Of a stretch of 64,000 bases of DNA, positions 48,195 to 56,858 are shown piece by piece; the stretch's first letter is position 1, and each line of letters starts with the position of its first letter. Source of the stretch: VRUE01 sp963705635 (GTDB lineage Bacteria; Actinomycetota; Thermoleophilia; Solirubrobacterales; 70-9); contig CAVPKH010000001.1 of the NCBI GenBank assembly GCA_963705635.1, positions 372,001-436,000 on the forward strand. Reading direction: 5' to 3'. The notes below the pieces were generated by a model, which saw only the letters and a program-made list of their open reading frames with translations, was not told where the DNA came from and made no database searches. A program made the translations under genes and the position numbers.

Positions 48195-50758
48195 CAGCCG
48201 GCAGTCTTCTCGATCGTCACGCTGACCGGGCTGCCGTTGAGCAGGGCGTTGGCGTTGCTCTCGGCGGTGCCCTCGAGCAGGAAGCAGGTGCCCTCCGCGA
48301 TCCGCTCCCTGATCGCCACGCGGGCCCGGATGCTGGTGCCGTTTTGGGCGACGCTTACCTCGTCGTTGGTCTTCAGGCCCAGGCGCTCGGCGTCTGCGAT
48401 CGAGAGTTCCACTCGCTGAGTGGGGGTGAGGAAGCGAAGCGGCGGGTTCAGCTCGGTGATCGGGCCGGTCCATAGGTCGCGGTAGGTGCCTAGGGCTAGG
48501 GCGTCGCCGTTGGTCCCTGGGGCGGGGGAGGCGAGTGGGCCCGACTCGGCGGACGCCGCTCCGCGAGGAGCCGAAGTTGTCTCCGTGGGCGAGGTAGGCG
48601 CGTCGGGCTGAGTGTCCGGCGAGTCGGGCCCACTCGCCTTTTCCACTCCAGAGGCTGCCGCTCCGGTCGAGCCGAAGGAGCTCGCCGCCGGGGTGTCCTG
48701 CCAGCGGATGCCGCGACCACCGATGTTGGCGTCGGTGATGCCCGCATAGAAGGGGACAGCTTCGGCGAGGGCTGCGAAAGCTGAAGGTTGGGACGAGACG
48801 CCGGTGTCGTGACCGAGAGCAAGCGAAAGCTCGGCGAGGACGCCCCAGTTGGGGCGGATGTCTCCGGGGCGGGAGGCGCTTGGGCGCACGCGTTGGAGGC
48901 GGCCGTCGGGGTGCGAGACCGTGCCGTCTTTCTCGGCGTGGGTCTCGAGCGGGAAGACGACCGAGGCCTTGGCGGTGGTCGCGGTCTCGAAGCTGGAGAA
49001 GGCGATGACGTGGTCGGCCGCCGTCAGGGCCCGGTCCCAGGCCGCGGTGTCCGGGAAATCGCGCAGCGGGTCGACGCCGAAGAGGAGGAGGGTCTTGAGC
49101 TCGCCTGACTCGAGGGCAGCGCGGATCTCCTCGGTCGACTTGCCGACGAGGTCTGCGTTTGCCCCGTATGGCGTGGTCAACGTAGACCTCGTGTCACTGA
49201 GGCCGGGGCCGGCGTCTGGCAGGCAGCCGGCCTCGCGGAGGCCGCGGGCGTTGGTGAGCTCGGGGACTTCGAGCAGGCCCGAGTTGTCCTTGCCGGCGAG
49301 GTTGAGGGCCTTGGCGACGTCGAGGAGCGCGGTCACGGCTCCTTCGCCCTCGCGGCCGATGCGATCACCCCAGATGATCGCGACGGAATCGGCGTCGCGG
49401 AGGGTCGCGGCGATGTCGGAAGCCCTGCCCTCGTTGGGGAGGCGCAGGCAGTTGGCCAGCTCGGAGAGGAAGAGGGTGGCGCCGCCCGGGGCGTAGCGCG
49501 TTGCGGCTGCCGCGCCTCCGTCGAGTGCCGTCGGCTGCTCGGTGGCCACGGCCAGCTTGGCGCCGTTGCGGCGGATCGCCTTGCGGATGCGGAGGTCGAG
49601 GATCGGGCTGGAGTGGAGCGGGTCGGTGCCGATGAGGAGGATCGCCTCGGCGTTGTCGATGTCGCGGACCCTGGCAGAGAGCTCGGGGTGGTCGAGGCGG
49701 ACCTGGGTCGCGCGGGCGGGGCCGCGCGATGGGCGCGAGTCGACGTTCGATGAGCCGAGCGCCTCGCGCATGATCCGCTGGACCAGGTAACCCTCCTCGT
49801 TGGAGGCGTCGCCGACGATCGCGGCGCTCTGGGCGCCGCCGTGCTTCAGCGCCGCGGCGGCTTTGGCGATCGCGTCCTCCCAGCCTAGATTGGCGGCGCC
49901 ACTGCGCAGGCGCGGGCCGCGCACCCGCTCCTCGGCGGCGAACATCTCGAAGCCGTAGCGGCCGCGGTCGCAGAGCCAGCCGTCGTCGACATCGGCGTTG
50001 TCGCGCGAGACGACCCGCTTCACCTGCTCGTCGCGGACGGTGAAGCTGACGTTGCACTGGCTCGGGCAGAGGGTGCAGACAGAGCCGGCCTGCTCGATGT
50101 CCCAGGGCCGGGCGCGGAAGCGGTAGGTGTAGCTGGTCAGCGCGCCGACCGGGCAGAGGTCGGTGATGTTGCCGTGGAAGGGCGCCACGTAGGGGCGGTC
50201 GTCGAAGGTGCCGACGAAGGTGCGGTCGCCGCGCTCGAGCAGCTGCAGCTGCTCGTCCTCGGCGACCTCCTGGCTGAAGCGCACGCAGCGGTAACAGAGG
50301 ATGCAGCGCTCGCGGTCGATCGCGACCAGCGGCGAGAGCTCGATCGGCTTCTCGAAGTGGCGCTTCTGGTCGGTCATCCGGCTCTTGCCCGGGCCCCAGC
50401 CCATCGAGATGTCCTGCAGCGGGCACTCGCCGCCCTTGTCGCAGACCGGGCAGTCGAGCGGGTGGTTGACGAGCAGGAACTCGACCACGGCGCTCTGCGC
50501 GTGCTTGACCTGGTCGGTCCGGGTGTGGACGACCATGCCGTCGCGGACCGGGGTCGAGCAGGAGGTCTGCAGCTTCGGGATCCCCTCGATCTCGACCAGG
50601 CACATGCGGCAGGCGCCGACCGGCTCGCCCAGCTTCGGCTCGTAACAGAAGACCGGGATCTCGACGTCGCCGCGCTTGGCGGCGTCGTGCAGCATCTCGC
50701 CCTCGGTCGCACTCACCTCGCGGCCGTCGATGATCAGGTTGATCTCTTTGCCGCTCAC
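48194..50758 (-). CDS. nuoG: NADH-quinone oxidoreductase subunit G with a repeat-encoded linker
   Basis: A 854-residue subunit with a [2Fe-2S] ferredoxin domain (CYEPKLGEPVGACRMC, CSTPV), a His/Cys cluster region (CPVCDKGGECPLQD), ERCILCYRCVRF and a molybdopterin-oxidoreductase-like domain starting with CTLCPSQCNVSF (N7-type cluster). The catalytic molybdenum site is vestigial in the family. At about residues 700-745 an Ala/Ser/Pro/Thr-rich stretch (GPDSPDTQPDAPTSP...) is encoded by an inverted repeat at 48530-48638. The ATG overlaps nuoF by four bases. Confidence 0.94.
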   Translation of the reverse strand: MSGKEINLIIDGREVSATEGEMLHDAAKRGDVEIPVFCYEPKLGEPVGACRMCLVEIEGIPKLQTSCSTPVRDGMVVHTRTDQVKHAQSAVVEFLLVNHPLDCPVCDKGGECPLQDISMGWGPGKSRMTDQKRHFEKPIELSPLVAIDRERCILCYRCVRFSQEVAEDEQLQLLERGDRTFVGTFDDRPYVAPFHGNITDLCPVGALTSYTYRFRARPWDIEQAGSVCTLCPSQCNVSFTVRDEQVKRVVSRDNADVDDGWLCDRGRYGFEMFAAEERVRGPRLRSGAANLGWEDAIAKAAAALKHGGAQSAAIVGDASNEEGYLVQRIMREALGSSNVDSRPSRGPARATQVRLDHPELSARVRDIDNAEAILLIGTDPLHSSPILDLRIRKAIRRNGAKLAVATEQPTALDGGAAAATRYAPGGATLFLSELANCLRLPNEGRASDIAATLRDADSVAIIWGDRIGREGEGAVTALLDVAKALNLAGKDNSGLLEVPELTNARGLREAGCLPDAGPGLSDTRSTLTTPYGANADLVGKSTEEIRAALESGELKTLLLFGVDPLRDFPDTAAWDRALTAADHVIAFSSFETATTAKASVVFPLETHAEKDGTVSHPDGRLQRVRPSASRPGDIRPNWGVLAELSLALGHDTGVSSQPSAFAALAEAVPFYAGITDANIGGRGIRWQDTPAASSFGSTGAAASGVEKASGPDSPDTQPDAPTSPTETTSAPRGAASAESGPLASPAPGTNGDALALGTYRDLWTGPITELNPPLRFLTPTQRVELSIADAERLGLKTNDEVSVAQNGTSIRARVAIRERIAEGTCFLLEGTAESNANALLNGSPVSVTIEKTAG
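48530..48638. repeat. Long inverted repeat inside nuoG
   Basis: Perfect 19-bp arms GGCGAGTGGGCCCGACTCG (48530-48548) and complement (48620-48638). The loop holds GCTGAGTGTCCGG at 48607, as in the nuoJ element. It is read through as a disordered linker of NuoG. Confidence 0.88.
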
Positions 50759-52080
50759 GTCGCTGCCCCCAGGGTCTCGGGCACGCCCTGGACCGCGGCG
50801 ATTCGCTCGTTCTCGAGCGGCGAGCCCGCTTCGGCGATCACGCGCTCGAACTCATCCCTGAACTTCCTCACCATCGCCCCGACCGGCATCGCCATCGAGT
50901 CGCCGAGCACGCAGAGGCAGTGGCCGATGATGTTCTCCTGCACCGAGGCGACGATGTCGAGGTCCATCGGCGTCGCCTCGCCGCGCACGACCCTTTCCAG
51001 CATCTTCACCGTCCAGTTCGTCCCCTCGCGGCAGGGAGTGCACTTGCCGCAGGACTCGTGGTGGTAGAAGCGCGCCGTGCGCAGCGCCATGTGCGGGATC
51101 GAGACCCGGTCGTCGGCGACGATGATCGAGCCCGAGCCGAGCATCGAGCCGGCCGCCGCCATCGCCTCGAAGGAGTAGGGAAGGTCGAGGCCCTCCTCGG
51201 CGGTGAGCACCGGGGAGGAGGAGCCGCCCGGGTAGAAGGCCTTGACCTCGTGACCCTCGGCCGGGCCGCCGGCGAGGCCGTAGATCAGCTCGCGGGTCGG
51301 GATCCCCAGCTCGACCTCGTAGTTGCCGGGCCGCCGCACGCCGCCGGAGATCGAGACGACCTTGGTCCCCGGCGACTGCTCGGTGCCGAAGCCTTTGAAC
51401 CACTCCGCCCCGTTGTTGACGATGTGGGGCACGTTGGAGAGAGTCTCGACGTTGTTGATCAGGGTCGGGCCGCCGTAGAGGCCCTGCACTGCCGGGAAGG
51501 GCGGCTTCAGCCGCGGGTTGCCGCGCTTGCCCTCGAGCGCGTCGAGCAGCGCCGTCTCCTCGCCGCAGATGTAGGCGCCGGCGCCGCGGTGGACGACCAG
51601 CTCCAGATCGCGGCGCGTGCCCAGGATGTCCTTGCCGAGGTAGCCCGCCTCATAGGCTTCGGCGACCGCGGCGTCGAGGATGTCGGCCTGCGAGTCGTAC
51701 TCGCCGCGGATGAAGATGAAGGCGTGGCCGATGCCGGCGGCGAGGGCGGCGATCGCGATCCCCTCGATCAGCTGGTGCGGGTTGCGCTGCATCAGCTCGC
51801 GGTCCTTGAAGGCGCCGGGCTCGGACTCGTCGGCGTTGCAGCAGAGGTACTTGTCGACGCCGCCGCCGCGGGGCAGGAAGCTCGCCTTCTTGCCCATCGA
51901 GAAGCCGGCGCCGCCGCGACCGCGCAGGCCGGACTCTTCGAGCTCCTTCAGCACCTCGTCGGCCTCGAGCTCGCGGTAGGCCTTCTCCAGCGTCGCGTAG
52001 CCGCCGTAGCCCTTGTAGCCGGCGAGCGTGCGCAGCGCCGGGTCTTCGGCGTTCTTGAGCAGCATCCTTGTCTCAGGCAT
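50755..52080 (-). CDS. nuoF: NADH-quinone oxidoreductase subunit F
   Basis: NADH-binding subunit with FMN and [4Fe-4S] cluster N3, 441 residues. Marks: GLRGRGGAGFSMGKK (nucleotide loop), CNADESEPGAFKDR, GAGAYICGEETALLDALEG (FMN/NADH) and the cluster ligands ESCGKCTPCREG with the distal Cys in NIIGHCLCVLGD. ATG at 52080 gives MPETRMLLKNAED; the longer frame to 52317 is the shifted nuoE. It overlaps nuoE by eight bases. Confidence 0.96.
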   Translation of the reverse strand: MPETRMLLKNAEDPALRTLAGYKGYGGYATLEKAYRELEADEVLKELEESGLRGRGGAGFSMGKKASFLPRGGGVDKYLCCNADESEPGAFKDRELMQRNPHQLIEGIAIAALAAGIGHAFIFIRGEYDSQADILDAAVAEAYEAGYLGKDILGTRRDLELVVHRGAGAYICGEETALLDALEGKRGNPRLKPPFPAVQGLYGGPTLINNVETLSNVPHIVNNGAEWFKGFGTEQSPGTKVVSISGGVRRPGNYEVELGIPTRELIYGLAGGPAEGHEVKAFYPGGSSSPVLTAEEGLDLPYSFEAMAAAGSMLGSGSIIVADDRVSIPHMALRTARFYHHESCGKCTPCREGTNWTVKMLERVVRGEATPMDLDIVASVQENIIGHCLCVLGDSMAMPVGAMVRKFRDEFERVIAEAGSPLENERIAAVQGVPETLGAAT

Positions 52081-52627
52081 CGGGACCTCCCGGCAGCGGC
52101 CGCTTCTCCAGCGCCTTCTCGGGCAGGACGTCGGCGCCGCTGCGCAGCTGCTCGATCGCGGTCGCCGCCTCGGCTGCTCTCCAGCGGGCCGAAGTAGCGC
52201 TCGTCGATCGAGGCCATCGGCGCGATGTCGCAGGCGCCGAGGCACTCGAAGCCGGTGACGAAGAGATCCTCGTCGTCCCCGGCGGCGGCCGGAAGGCGTC
52301 GAGCAGCTCGTCGCCACCGCGCATCCAGCAGCTGATGTTGGTGCAGACGGCGATCTTGTGGGTGCCGACCGGGTCGGTGTGCAGCAGGTCGTAGAAGCTC
52401 GCCACCGACTCCAGGTAGGCGGGCGTCACCCGCATCACCGCCGCGGCCTGGCGGATCCCCTCCGGCGTGCACCAGCCGTAGAGCCGCTGCACCGCCCAGA
52501 GCGCCGGGATCGAGGCCGATTTGCGGTCGGGGTAGCGCGACATCAGCTGCTCGATCCGCTCCTGCAGTTCGGGCGGGCAGTCCACCTCATGAAGCTCGGG
52601 AACCCGCTCCGGAGCTCGGTCCGGCAC
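52073..52627 (-). CDS. nuoE: NADH-quinone oxidoreductase subunit E, two compensating frameshifts
   Basis: Thioredoxin-like [2Fe-2S] subunit (cluster N1a) of about 184 codons. Frame 1 gives the helical N-terminus and the first ligands VCTNISCWMRGGDELLD. Between about 52280 and 52177 the true sequence lies in another frame (DDEDLFVTGFECLGACDIAP with the other two Cys), after which the first frame resumes (EQLRSGADVLPEKALEKRP). The GTG at 52627 has GAGGGG three bases upstream. Two nearby shifts that cancel look like consensus errors. Confidence 0.9.
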   Translation of the reverse strand: MPDRAPERVPELHEVDCPPELQERIEQLMSRYPDRKSASIPALWAVQRLYGWCTPEGIRQAAAVMRVTPAYLESVASFYDLLHTDPVGTHKIAVCTNISCWMRGGDELLDAFRPPPGTTRISSSPASSASAPATSRRWPRSTSATSARWRAAEAATAIEQLRSGADVLPEKALEKRPLPGGPDA

Positions 52628-52671
52628 GCGCCCCTCGGTGATCGACAGGCAGCAGCCATCCGCATCCGGCA

Positions 52672-52735
52672 GGTGCTCCCTGAGGACGCTTTAGCGACGA
52701 AGGGGCGGCGGGTACCCTGCGGCGACAGGACCCGC
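52672..52735. repeat. Hairpin repeat, GCTTTAGC-tip class, copy C
   Basis: Shares the tip GAGGACGCTTTAGCGAC and the tail CCCTGCGGCGACAGGACCC with the copies at 9588 and 37953, but is shorter in the arms. It occupies the gap between nuoD and nuoE. Confidence 0.8.
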
Positions 52736-52758
52736 TGGCCCGTGCGCATCGTCCAGTC

Positions 52759-53955
52759 TCACCGTCGACCCCCCCAAGGATCGGATCGAGCATCCCCAGC
52801 GAGCAGATCATGTCGGCGATGTAGGTGCCGGTCGACATGTCCTTGAAGGCCTGCAGGTTGACGAAGGAGGGGTCGCGGAAGTGCACGCGGGCGGGCTTCG
52901 AGGAGCCGTCGGCGAGGACGAAGCAGCCGAGCTCGCCGCGCGGCGACTCGATCGCGTAGTAGAGCTCGCCCGGGCGCCACCCGGTAGCCCTCGGTGACGA
53001 GCTTGAAGTGGTGGATCAGCGACTCCATCGAGGTCGAGAGCTCCGAGCGCGGCGGCAGCACGTACTTGCGGTCGTCGGCGATGAAGGGGCCCTCGGGGAG
53101 GAGGTCGAGCGCCTGCTCGATGATCCGCGTCGACTCGAGCATCTCCGCCACCCGCACCCGGTAGCGGTCGTAGTTGTCGCCGACCGTGCCGACCGGGATC
53201 TGGAAGTCCATCTCGGGGTAGGCGAGGTAGTCGAAGGCCTTGCGCAGGTCCCAGGGCTCGCCGGCGGCGCGCAGCAGCGGCCCGGTCACGCCCAGCTCCA
53301 GCAGCCGCTCGCGCGAGACGATCCCGGTCCCCTTGGTGCGCGAGAGGAAGACCTCGTTGCGGTCGAGCAGCGCCTGGTACTGGCCGACCCGCACCGGCAT
53401 CTCGGCGATGAAGTCGCGCAGCTTCTGCTCGAAGCCGAGCGGGATGTCCTCGATCACGCCGCCGACCTGGAAGTAGCGGGTGTGCATCCGCTGCCCGGTC
53501 GCCATCTCGAAGAGGTCGAGGATGCGGTCGCGCTCGCGGAAGCAGTACCAGAGCATCGAGATCGCGCCGAGGTCGAGCGCCGTCGTGCCCAGCCAGACCA
53601 GGTGGGAGTGGATCCGGTTGAGCTCGAGGAAGATCGTCCGCAGGTACTTGGCCCGCGGCGGGATCTCCAGCTCGATCAGCCGCTCGACCGCGCCGCAGAA
53701 GGCCTCCATCTGGAAGAAGTAGGAGACGTAGTCCATCCGCTCGACGAAGGGGATGACCTTCCAGTAGCTCTTGTCCTCGCAGGACTTTTCGATCCCGGTG
53801 TGGACGTAGCCGATCACCGGCTTGAGGTCCTTGACCACCTCGCCTTCGAGGTCGACGACGAGGCGCAGCACGCCGTGCGTGGCCGGGTGGTGCGGCCCGA
53901 TGTTGACCGTCATCACCTCGCTGGTGAGGTCGTGCGTGGGGAGCGCCTCAGCCAT
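52759..53955 (-). CDS. nuoD: NADH-quinone oxidoreductase subunit D, frameshifted near the end
   Basis: The 49-kDa subunit homologue that forms the quinone site with NuoB. Marks: TVNIGPHHPATHGVLRL (quinone His), GYVHTGIEKSCEDKSYW and the helix-rich middle. From about 52970 the frame changes and continues LYYAIESPRGELGCFVLAD then DPSFVNLQAFKDM and ADMICSLGMLDPILGGVD. A last shift near 52775 is needed to end in the TGA at 52759, where homologues end in VDR. ATG at 53955 overlaps nuoC by eight bases. Confidence 0.92.
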   Translation of the reverse strand: MAEALPTHDLTSEVMTVNIGPHHPATHGVLRLVVDLEGEVVKDLKPVIGYVHTGIEKSCEDKSYWKVIPFVERMDYVSYFFQMEAFCGAVERLIELEIPPRAKYLRTIFLELNRIHSHLVWLGTTALDLGAISMLWYCFRERDRILDLFEMATGQRMHTRYFQVGGVIEDIPLGFEQKLRDFIAEMPVRVGQYQALLDRNEVFLSRTKGTGIVSRERLLELGVTGPLLRAAGEPWDLRKAFDYLAYPEMDFQIPVGTVGDNYDRYRVRVAEMLESTRIIEQALDLLPEGPFIADDRKYVLPPRSELSTSMESLIHHFKLVTEGYRVAPGRALLRDRVAARRARLLRPRRRLLEARPRALPRPLLRQPAGLQGHVDRHLHRRHDLLAGDARSDPWGGRR

Positions 53956-54466
53956 AGTTGCGCTCGTTGTAGGTGAAGGTGACCGGCTCGCCGCCGACCG
54001 GGAAGTCGCGCCGCTGCGGCCAGCCAACGTAGTCCTCGGGCAGCAGGATCCTGGTCAGGTCCGGGTGCCCCTTGAAGACGATCCCGAAGAAGTCGTAGAC
54101 CTCGCGCTCCTGGAACTCGGCGGTGGGGAAGAGCTCGACGCAGGAGTCGATCTCCGGCAGCGCGTCCTCGCCCGGATCGGCCAGCAGCGCCTTCACCCGC
54201 AGGCGCTCGACCCTGTCGCGGTTGAGCAGCTCGTAGTGGACGGCGAAGCGCGGCTCTGCCGGCAGGTAGTCCGCTGCGTGCAGGCTGGAGAGGAAGCGGT
54301 AGCCCTGGCCCGGGGCGTCGCGCAGCCAGCCGAGCACGGCGAGCAGTTGCGCCGGGTCGATCGACAGGCTCGCCCGGCCTTGGCCGAAGCTCGTATCGAG
54401 CACCGCGCCGGGGTGGTCCTGCTCGATCTCCCCCCGGATCAACTCCAGTCCGGGGGCGTCAGGCAC
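53948..54466 (-). CDS. nuoC: NADH-quinone oxidoreductase subunit C
   Basis: A 172-residue peripheral subunit (30-kDa homologue). Marks: RFLSSLHAADYLP, FAVHYELLN, and the diagnostic EREVYDFFGIVFKGHPDLTRILLPEDYVGWPQRRDFPVG. It is not fused to NuoD as in enterobacteria. It overlaps nuoB by eight bases at its start and nuoD at its end. Confidence 0.96.
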   Translation of the reverse strand: MPDAPGLELIRGEIEQDHPGAVLDTSFGQGRASLSIDPAQLLAVLGWLRDAPGQGYRFLSSLHAADYLPAEPRFAVHYELLNRDRVERLRVKALLADPGEDALPEIDSCVELFPTAEFQEREVYDFFGIVFKGHPDLTRILLPEDYVGWPQRRDFPVGGEPVTFTYNERNYG

Positions 54467-55117
54467 CGATCAGCTCCCTGGCCGCGAGATAGGCCTGCGC
54501 CGCCTCGGCGCTCGGTTCGCTGCGCGGACCGCCGCGCGCCCACTCCTCGGTGCCGGCGGCGTTGTAGCGCTGGCGCCAGCCCTGATCGGGGTTGCCCTGG
54601 ATCTTGTGCTGCAGCTTGGTGAAGCCGTAGAGGACCGCCTCCGGCCGCGGCGGGCAGCCGGGGATGTGGAGGTCGATCGGCATGAACTTGTCGGCACCCT
54701 GGACCACTGCGTAGTTGGAGAACATGCCGCCGCTGGAGGAGCAGGCGCCCATCGAGATCGCCCACTTCGGCTCCAGCATCTGGTCGTAGAGGCGGCGGAC
54801 GACCGGCGCCATCTTGATCGAGACGCGGCCCGAGAGGATGATCAGGTCGGCTTGCCGCGGTGAGGCGCGCAATGCCTCGGCGCCGAAGCGGGAGATGTCG
54901 TAGCGGGCGGTGCGACGACCGAGATCGGCGCCTCGATCGCGCAGCAGGCGAGGCCGAAGGTGAGCGGGAAGATCGAGTTCGAACGCGCCCAGTCGAGCAG
55001 CTTCTCGAAGCTGGTCATCACGACCTTCTCCTCGACGAAGCGCTCCAGCTCCTCGCCCTCGAGGTCGCCGCGCAGCATGTCGCGGGCGCGCAGCTGCCGC
55101 GAGCGCATCGTCTGCAC
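54459..55117 (-). CDS. nuoB: NADH-quinone oxidoreductase subunit B, frameshifted
   Basis: The subunit with cluster N2 that passes electrons to quinone. The first part (DWARSNSIFPLTFGLACCAIE) has the CC ligands. Between about 54925 and 54905 the frame is scrambled, and the rest (RFGAEALRASPRQADLIILS, then MGACSSSGGMFSNYAV and IPGCPPRPEAVLYG with the last two Cys) lies in a second frame, which on its own appears joined to nuoA. Start is GTG 55117 or ATG 55108. Confidence 0.92.
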
Positions 55118-55120
55118 GCT

Positions 55121-55499
55121 CTATTTCCAATCCAGCGCACCCTTTCGCCAGACGTAGGCGAAGGCGACGAAGCAGCAGCACGACGAAGGTGACCAGCTCG
55201 CCGAGGACGAAGACGCTGTCGGCGCCCTTGAGGATGACCCCGATCGGGTAGAGGAAGACGACCTCGATGTCGAAGAGGATGAAGAGCATCGCGATCAGGT
55301 AGAAGCTGACGCCGAAGCGCAGCCCGTGCGAGGCCTCGACCGGGATGCCCGACTCATAGGGCTCGCTCTGGCGCATGCTCGCCGCGGTCGGGCGCTTCGG
55401 GCGCTTCGGCCCGATCACGTGGTTGAGCATCGCGAAGGCCCCCCCAACGGTGACGCCGAGGAAGGCGAAGACGAGAATCGGCAGGTAGCTCTTCAGCAC
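55121..55499 (-). CDS. nuoA: NADH-quinone oxidoreductase subunit A, one frameshift
   Basis: First gene of the operon; a three-helix membrane subunit of about 125 residues. GTG at 55499 gives LKSYLPILVFAFLGVTVGGA, followed by PYESGIPVEA and FDIEVVFLYPIGVIL with the conserved acidic residues. After VTFVVLL a one-base change near 55172 is needed to read FVAFAYVWRKGALDWK and stop at 55121. Without it the frame runs on into nuoB. Confidence 0.93.
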
Positions 55500-55654
55500 T
55501 GGGAAGTCCGTTTTGGGCTGGCGGCTCAGTGGGGCGTCGTTCGCCTCACCTCACCGCCTGCAGCCGCTTTATACACCCACCTTGTGACACATTGCTACAT
55601 AGTGATTTTCCGCATCAGCAAGCCGAATCCCGACCCTCTTAGGAGGAAATAGCG
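55500..55654. promoter_or_regulatory. Divergent promoter region of the nuo operon
   Basis: A 155-base gap with AT-rich islands unusual for this DNA. On the minus strand TATAAA (55573-55568) is a -10 candidate for nuoA with TGTCACAA about 15 bases upstream. On the plus strand TACATAGT near 55594 may serve the gene at 55655. The two elements almost overlap, so the promoters may compete. These are pattern matches only. Confidence 0.45.
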
Positions 55655-56089
55655 GTGGCGGAGGTCCATCTCGTCGTCGGCTGCGCGCTGATCCTGCTCA
55701 ACCTCGTCGCCTTCGCGGTCGGCGGAGTCGCCTGGTTTCGCGATCGGCCCTCGATCAGCTTCTGGTACCTGCTGCGCGCCGCGCAGGGCGCGGTCTTCCT
55801 GCAGGTGATGCTGGGCGGCCTGCTCGTCTTCACGAACCACAAGCCCGACGACAGCCTCCACTACCTCTACGGGATCCTGCCCCTCGTCGTCTCCCTGATC
55901 GCCGAGGGTGCCCGCGGTGGCGCCGCCGAACGCGAGCTGCGCGACGTCGACTTCGAATCCCTCGCCGCCGACGCCCAGCAGTCCCTCGCCCTGGCGATAG
56001 TCCGCCGCGAGATGGGCATCATGGCCGTCAGCTGCGGCGTAATCCTCTTCCTGGCCCTCCGCGCCGCGGGCACCAGCGGCGCCTTCTAG
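55655..56089 (+). CDS. Hypothetical four-helix membrane protein
   Basis: A 144-residue protein. GTG at 55655 follows AGGAGG by eight bases. Four hydrophobic segments: LVVGCALILLNLVAFAVGG, SFWYLLRAAQGAVFLQVMLGG, YLYGILPLVVSLIAEG, and the last MGIMAVSCGVILFLALRA. A charged loop of about 35 residues lies before the last helix. It shares a promoter region with the nuo operon, which hints at a respiratory link, but I know no function. Confidence 0.7.
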   Translation: MAEVHLVVGCALILLNLVAFAVGGVAWFRDRPSISFWYLLRAAQGAVFLQVMLGGLLVFTNHKPDDSLHYLYGILPLVVSLIAEGARGGAAERELRDVDFESLAADAQQSLALAIVRREMGIMAVSCGVILFLALRAAGTSGAF

Positions 56090-56140
56090 CCGCGAAACCG
56101 TCTCAACCCGCGTATATGGCGGGTCAGGACGGTTTCGCGG
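56090..56140. repeat. Inverted repeat, TATATG class, copy 3
   Basis: Perfect 13-bp arms CCGCGAAACCGTC and complement, an inner ACCCG/CGGGT and the loop CGTATATGG. The tip matches the 41-base repeats at 15757 and 47151, the arms do not. It begins right after a TAG and covers the end of the convergent gene, so it is a likely two-way terminator. Confidence 0.82.
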
Positions 56141-56575
56141 TGACGAGGGCGGGGCGGCGGTCGAGGCCGAGCTGGACTGCGGCGACGACCGAGAAGAGTG
56201 TGCCGGTAGCTAGGTGGAGGACGGCGTCGGCGCCGTTGTTGGGGAAGGTGAAGATGCCGGCGGGGCTGGTCGAGAAGATCGCCCAGACGCCGGTGACGAT
56301 CAGCGCGATGGCGACGTAGATCGCGTAGAGCACGGCCCAGCGTGGCTTCAGGGCGAAGTAGAAGGCGGGCAGGAAGAGCAGGAAGCCGGAGAGGGCGTGG
56401 ACACCGTTGAAGTCGACGCCGAGCACCCGCTGCGTCGGCCGCGCCGTCGCCGAAGTCGAAGCTCGGCTCGGCGATCAGGCCGGCCGTCGCCCAGGCGAGC
56501 TGGAACGACGGCGACGATCACGATGCCCCACTGGGCGAAGGTCCACTGCGCGCGCGGCGCGGTGGTTGCCTCCAT
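56124..56575 (-). CDS. DUF4383-like membrane protein, frameshifted
   Basis: A membrane protein of about 150 codons with four segments: QWGIVIVAVV (start), GVHALSGFLLFLPAFYFAL, AVLYAIYVAIALIVTGVW and ADAVLHLATGTLFSVVAAV. The pattern NNGADAVLHLATG is like the NxxHNLVHLxxG end of DUF4383. ATG at 56575 is joined to the rest by frame changes near 56513 and 56450; between them the sequence LAWATAGLIAEPSFDFGD fits. Function unknown. Confidence 0.65.
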
Positions 56576-56625
56576 CGCGCCAGAGCCTACTCTTGTCCGG
56601 CAGATATTCGAGGCGGTGAAGAGGC

Positions 56626-56849
56626 ATGCCGATTCCGAGGATGCACCCGGTCGAGTCCAGCGCGGTGGCGAGGATCGGCTACGACCCCGAGGCCGAAGAG
56701 GCCTACGTCGAGTACATCGGCGGCGGTCTCTACGCCTACGAGGCGTAGCGGCCGAGGTATTCGAGCAGCTGGCGAACGCCGATTCGAAAGGGACGTTCGT
56801 CAACGCCGTGATCAAGCAGTATCCGTTTCGGAGGCTTGGCCCAGGATAG
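56626..56849 (+). CDS. KTSC-domain protein, one frameshift
   Basis: A small protein of about 74 codons. ATG at 56626 gives HPVESSAVARIGYDPEAEEA then VEYIGGGLYAYEA and a stop; one base further on, another frame continues AEVFEQLANADSKGTFVNAV and ends YPFRRLGPG at 56849. Together this is a full KTSC domain (named for a KTSC signature; found near RNA- or nucleic acid-related proteins). The break near 56745 resembles the other indels in this part of the window. Confidence 0.7.
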
Positions 56850-56858
56850 GCTGGGGCA

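Noticed and set aside
42316..48419. Long plus-strand open frames opposite nuoH to nuoM
   Set aside because: Products are Glu/Gln/Arg/Asp-rich antisense artefacts of GC-rich third positions; the nuo genes explain the region.
48415..48422. A GCTGAGTG motif in nuoG outside the repeat
   Set aside because: It is ordinary coding sequence near a short CCACTC/GAGTGG hairpin with no long arms; it is kept as a reminder that the motif alone is not diagnostic.
52073..52627. Programmed frameshifting in nuoE
   Set aside because: No slippery heptamer or downstream pseudoknot is evident, and neighbouring genes have similar random indels.
54459..55499. A NuoA-NuoB fusion protein of 346 codons
   Set aside because: The joining part is out-of-frame sequence; NuoA and NuoB resume in other frames with normal stop and start, so it results from two indels.
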